Source: Propionivibrio sp. | GTDB taxonomy: Bacteria > Pseudomonadota > Gammaproteobacteria > Burkholderiales > Rhodocyclaceae | Length of the DNA stretch: 8,720 nucleotides | NCBI GenBank assembly: GCA_017990155.1 | Contig: JAGNOM010000100.1 | Coordinates: 1 to 8,720 of the forward strand | Reading direction: 5' to 3' | In this document: positions 6,642 to 8,720 of the stretch, piece after piece | Layout of the letters: each line of letters opens with the position of its first letter | Position numbering within the stretch: position 1 is the first letter of the stretch | The notes under the pieces: model-generated | The model's database searches: none | Told to the model about the DNA's origin: nothing | Seen by the model: only the letters and a program-made list of their open reading frames with translations | Made by a program: the position numbers and the translations under genes

Positions 6642-7493
6642 TCATTGGGCGCCCAGCGCCGACTTCAATGACGACACCTCGGCCTCAGACTCGATCAGCA
6701 AATCGTCGACGGCCTCGTCGCCGAAGAGCACCGCAAAAGGCGCCAAGTCGACTTCGATCGCGAATTCCGGCTTGCGCCAGCCGTTCTTGACGTTGGCAAG
6801 CATATTGGCGACGAAGACAAGATCCGAGAGCGTTTTGAGCTTGGTGATCGCGCGCCCGGTCTCGTGCTCCTGGACCGCCGCCAACAACTCGTCGGACTGC
6901 CCCATTGCCGACAGCAGCGCATGGCCGATGCTGTCGTGCCACTGCACGAGCATCTGATTCAATTCGTCCCGGTTGTCGATCAGCTCCGGAAAGCTCGCCG
7001 CCCGCGAAAGCAGATAGAACACGCCAATGTCGTGCACCATCCCGGCGAACATGGCTTCATCCGGATTAATACCGCCGACCTTGCGCGCCAGAAGCCGACA
7101 GAGCGCCGCCACGTGCATCGAATGCTCCCACAGGCGCTTCGACAAAGCCTCGAAGGGCGCCATGTTCTTCGAACGCAGCAACTGCTCCATGGCCACGGCG
7201 AACGACACGCTGCGCACCGCCTCCATGCCAATCCGGGTGATGGCATTTCTGACATCGGCGATCGCCCGGCCTGAAGGATTCATCGCGACCGAATTCGCCA
7301 TCCGCACGACCTTCGCGCTCATCAACGGCTCTGCCTCAACCAGTCTGGCCAAGCGGTCAATCGTCAGCTTCGGGTCTTTCAGCGCAGTACGCACCTGGAA
7401 GGTGATGTCCAGGAAGGTCGGAAACGATACCAGTTCGCCGGAAAGATCACGGGCAATGTCTTCAAGGATGCGAAAGCTGATCTGATCGGACAT
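6642..7493 (-). CDS. HDOD-domain protein
   Basis: This 283-residue cytoplasmic protein belongs to the HDOD family, HD-related proteins usually linked to signalling, often chemotaxis, motility or cyclic-di-GMP networks, and mostly without demonstrated enzymatic activity. The opening LVSFPTFLDITFQVRTALKD (21-40), AEPLMSAKVVRMANS (54-68) and AITRIGMEAVRSVSFA (84-99) are typical HDOD text. Possible metal ligands are kept: H124/H127 in WEHSMH, H154-D155 in MVHDIG, H191 in GHALL and H210 in QEHE. There is no attached receiver, GGDEF or EAL domain. The start at 7493 is preceded by a modest purine tract, AAAGAGAG, at 6 bases' spacing. Upstream of it lie about 170 bases without a gene and without a convincing promoter (a lone CATAAT occurs on the minus strand at 7588-7593), then the terminator of the preceding gene, so it must start its own transcript. 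Kup follows immediately. Confidence 0.88.
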   Translation of the reverse strand: MSDQISFRILEDIARDLSGELVSFPTFLDITFQVRTALKDPKLTIDRLARLVEAEPLMSAKVVRMANSVAMNPSGRAIADVRNAITRIGMEAVRSVSFAVAMEQLLRSKNMAPFEALSKRLWEHSMHVAALCRLLARKVGGINPDEAMFAGMVHDIGVFYLLSRAASFPELIDNRDELNQMLVQWHDSIGHALLSAMGQSDELLAAVQEHETGRAITKLKTLSDLVFVANMLANVKNGWRKPEFAIEVDLAPFAVLFGDEAVDDLLIESEAEVSSLKSALGAQ

Positions 7494-7499
7494 GAGGCG

Positions 7500-7517
7500 C
7501 TCTCTTTGAAGAAAGAG
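7500..7517 (-). promoter_or_regulatory. Small leader hairpin covering the HDOD ribosome site
   Basis: On the transcript, CTCTTT (7512-7517) can pair with AAAGAG (7502-7507) across a CTTC loop. The 3' arm contains the purine tract AAAGAGAG, the only candidate Shine-Dalgarno sequence for the gene starting at 7493. The 6-bp, partly AU stem is weak, so a regulatory role is speculative. Confidence 0.25.
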
Positions 7518-7668
7518 GGAATAAGCAAGCAGAGTATCGGCCGAAGCGGCACGATCGGGATGGCACCGAATCGCCGGAAAGGACGCGATTATGCCGCCGT
7601 TTCAGTGAACTTTGCCAGCCATACGAGATTACCCACGCTCGAGCGCCCATCGAAATGAGGCATGCAAG

Positions 7669-7701
7669 AAAAAAAGAGCGGGAAGGCATAGCCTCCCGCT
7701 C
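7669..7701 (-). terminator. Rho-independent terminator of the biotin-protein gene
   Basis: Read on the minus strand, GAGCGGG plus AGGC pair with GCCT plus CCCGCTC (plus-strand arms 7676-7687 and 7691-7701), an 11-bp stem with a single bulged base and a 3-base loop. Seven A residues on the plus strand (7669-7675) give a U7 tract directly after the stem. It lies 37 bases beyond the stop at 7738 and is the best terminator in the window. Confidence 0.92.
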
Positions 7702-7737
7702 CCGGCTTCTGAAGCGCCCTACTTCACGCGTGACGCA

Positions 7738-8720
7738 TCAACCCTCGATAACGCAAAGGGTCGCACCCTTGGCGACGGTATCGCCGCTCTTGCACTTGAT
7801 CGACTTGAGCACGCCGTCGCACGGGGCGACGAGCGCGTTCTCCATCTTCATCGCCTCAAGCACGACGATCGCCTCGCCCTTGGTGACCGCGTCGCCTTCG
7901 CTCTTGTTGAAACGAATGATCATCCCCGGCATCGGCGCCTTGATCGGTGTACCGCTGGCGTCGGCTGCCACCGGTGCCGGGGCGGCGGCCGGTGCCGCCA
8001 CTTTGGCTGCCGGTGCGGGCGCAGCGACGGCCGCAGCCCGTGGTGCAGGCGCCGGTGCAGCCACCGCGCGCGGCACGACGGCCACGGGCGCATCCCCGGT
8101 CGGATCGACATCGACGCTGAAATGCTCGTTGTCGATAAACACATTGAAGGTGCGCACGCGCTCCGACTTTGCCGGCGCGTCAGCCTTGCGCTCAACGAGT
8201 TGCCCGGCCTTGGCCTTCTTCACCAGTTCGTCCTGCTTCTTGACGAATTCCATCGTGATCGGCTTCACGCTGTCAGGCACTTCGGCGCGACCGTACTTCC
8301 ACTCGAGGAACTTCCGGCCGGTCACCGGGAACTGGGCGTAGATCAGGAGATCGTCCATATCGGCGGCGAGATCGCCGATTTCGGCCTTGGCCTTTTCCAG
8401 CTCGGGTTCGAGCACTTCGGCCGGACGGCAGGTGATCGGCTCTTCGCCGCGCGGGTAGCCTTTCAAGGCCTTCTTCTGCACTTCGGGATCGATCGGCACG
8501 GCGGTTTTGCCGTAGAGGCCGTAGCACAGATCCTTGACCTGGCCGGTGATCATCTTGTAACGCTCGTCCGGCGTGTCGTGCAGGACGTTGTTGACGGTCT
8601 GCACGCCGACGATCTGGCTGGTCGGCGTCACCAGCGGGATCTGGCCGAGCTCCTTGCGCACGCGCGGCAGTTCCCTGTAGACCTGATCGATCTTGTCGAG
8701 CGCGTCCATTTCGCGCAGCT
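7738..8720 (-). CDS. oadA: Biotin-carrying oxaloacetate decarboxylase alpha / pyruvate carboxylase subunit B, N-terminal part outside window
   Basis: This is the C-terminal 326 residues or so of a carboxyltransferase with an attached biotin domain, a family of about 600 residues (OadA/PycB). The frame stays open to the right edge, so the ATG at 8709 is internal and the N-terminal catalytic TIM barrel is missing. Visible are the conserved carboxyltransferase domain (PLVTPTSQIVGVQTV, ERYKMITGQVKDLCYGLYG, EEPITCRPAE), a charged helical stretch, an Ala/Pro-rich flexible linker (about 7940-8095), and a biotinyl domain with APMPGMI and EAMKM. The biotin lysine codon is 7846-7848, 35 residues before the C terminus, as usual. 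The family moves carboxyl groups between carboxybiotin and pyruvate/oxaloacetate, either in a Na+-pumping decarboxylase or in a two-subunit pyruvate carboxylase. No beta-subunit gene follows; a strong terminator does, which favours the carboxylase role without proving it. Confidence 0.9.
   Translation of the reverse strand, partial: LREMDALDKIDQVYRELPRVRKELGQIPLVTPTSQIVGVQTVNNVLHDTPDERYKMITGQVKDLCYGLYGKTAVPIDPEVQKKALKGYPRGEEPITCRPAEVLEPELEKAKAEIGDLAADMDDLLIYAQFPVTGRKFLEWKYGRAEVPDSVKPITMEFVKKQDELVKKAKAGQLVERKADAPAKSERVRTFNVFIDNEHFSVDVDPTGDAPVAVVPRAVAAPAPAPRAAAVAAPAPAAKVAAPAAAPAPVAADASGTPIKAPMPGMIIRFNKSEGDAVTKGEAIVVLEAMKMENALVAPCDGVLKSIKCKSGDTVAKGATLCVIEG

Noticed and set aside
7519..7664. A possible small RNA or short gene in the HDOD upstream region
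   Set aside because: I found no convincing promoter-terminator pair, no open frame with a ribosome site and no strong structure beyond the terminator of the neighbouring gene.
7655..8341. A 228-codon plus-strand open frame with Ala/Gly-rich repeats opposite the biotin protein
   Set aside because: It is the antisense of the Ala/Pro linker and biotin domain. The low-complexity text is explained by the linker and there is no independent gene signal.

Overview
The window looks like ordinary chromosome from a GC-rich proteobacterium, most likely a betaproteobacterium. The Rhodocyclales/Azoarcus type is my best guess, from protein style and gene content only; I could not run a search. Coding density is high, the longest gap between genes is 244 bases, and I see no mobile element, CRISPR array, tRNA or rRNA, and no stretch of clearly foreign composition.

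Layout. (1) Positions 1-1040, plus strand: isocitrate lyase (aceA), cut off at its 5' end, followed by a hairpin terminator. (2) 1204-2028, plus: a PHP-family phosphoesterase of the histidinol-phosphatase type with its metal ligands intact. (3) 2040-2954, minus: a LysR-type regulator, convergent with the PHP gene. (4) 2955-3064: a short AT-rich divergent control region with three TACTAA half-sites, including an 18-base near-perfect palindrome. (5) 3065-4675, plus: malate synthase A (aceB), ending at a hairpin shared with the convergent kup gene. (6) 4721-7493, minus: an HDOD-domain protein followed closely by the potassium transporter kup, probably one transcript. (7) 7738-8720, minus: the C-terminal half of a biotin-carrying oxaloacetate decarboxylase alpha / pyruvate carboxylase B type protein, closed by a textbook Rho-independent terminator.

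How they fit together. Isocitrate lyase and malate synthase are the two enzymes of the glyoxylate shunt, used for growth on acetate or fatty acids. Here they are not the enterobacterial aceBAK operon: they are separate units with a PHP gene and a divergent LysR gene between them. The LysR gene shares a promoter region with aceB and is the obvious candidate regulator of aceB, and perhaps of aceA. The biotin enzyme at the right edge also handles oxaloacetate, so the two ends of the window touch the same C4 node. Kup and the HDOD protein have no evident link to that pathway.

I do not see a previously undescribed multi-gene system. The points most worth a second look are the lysR/aceB operator array, the split glyoxylate locus with its embedded PHP gene, and the HDOD-kup pairing.
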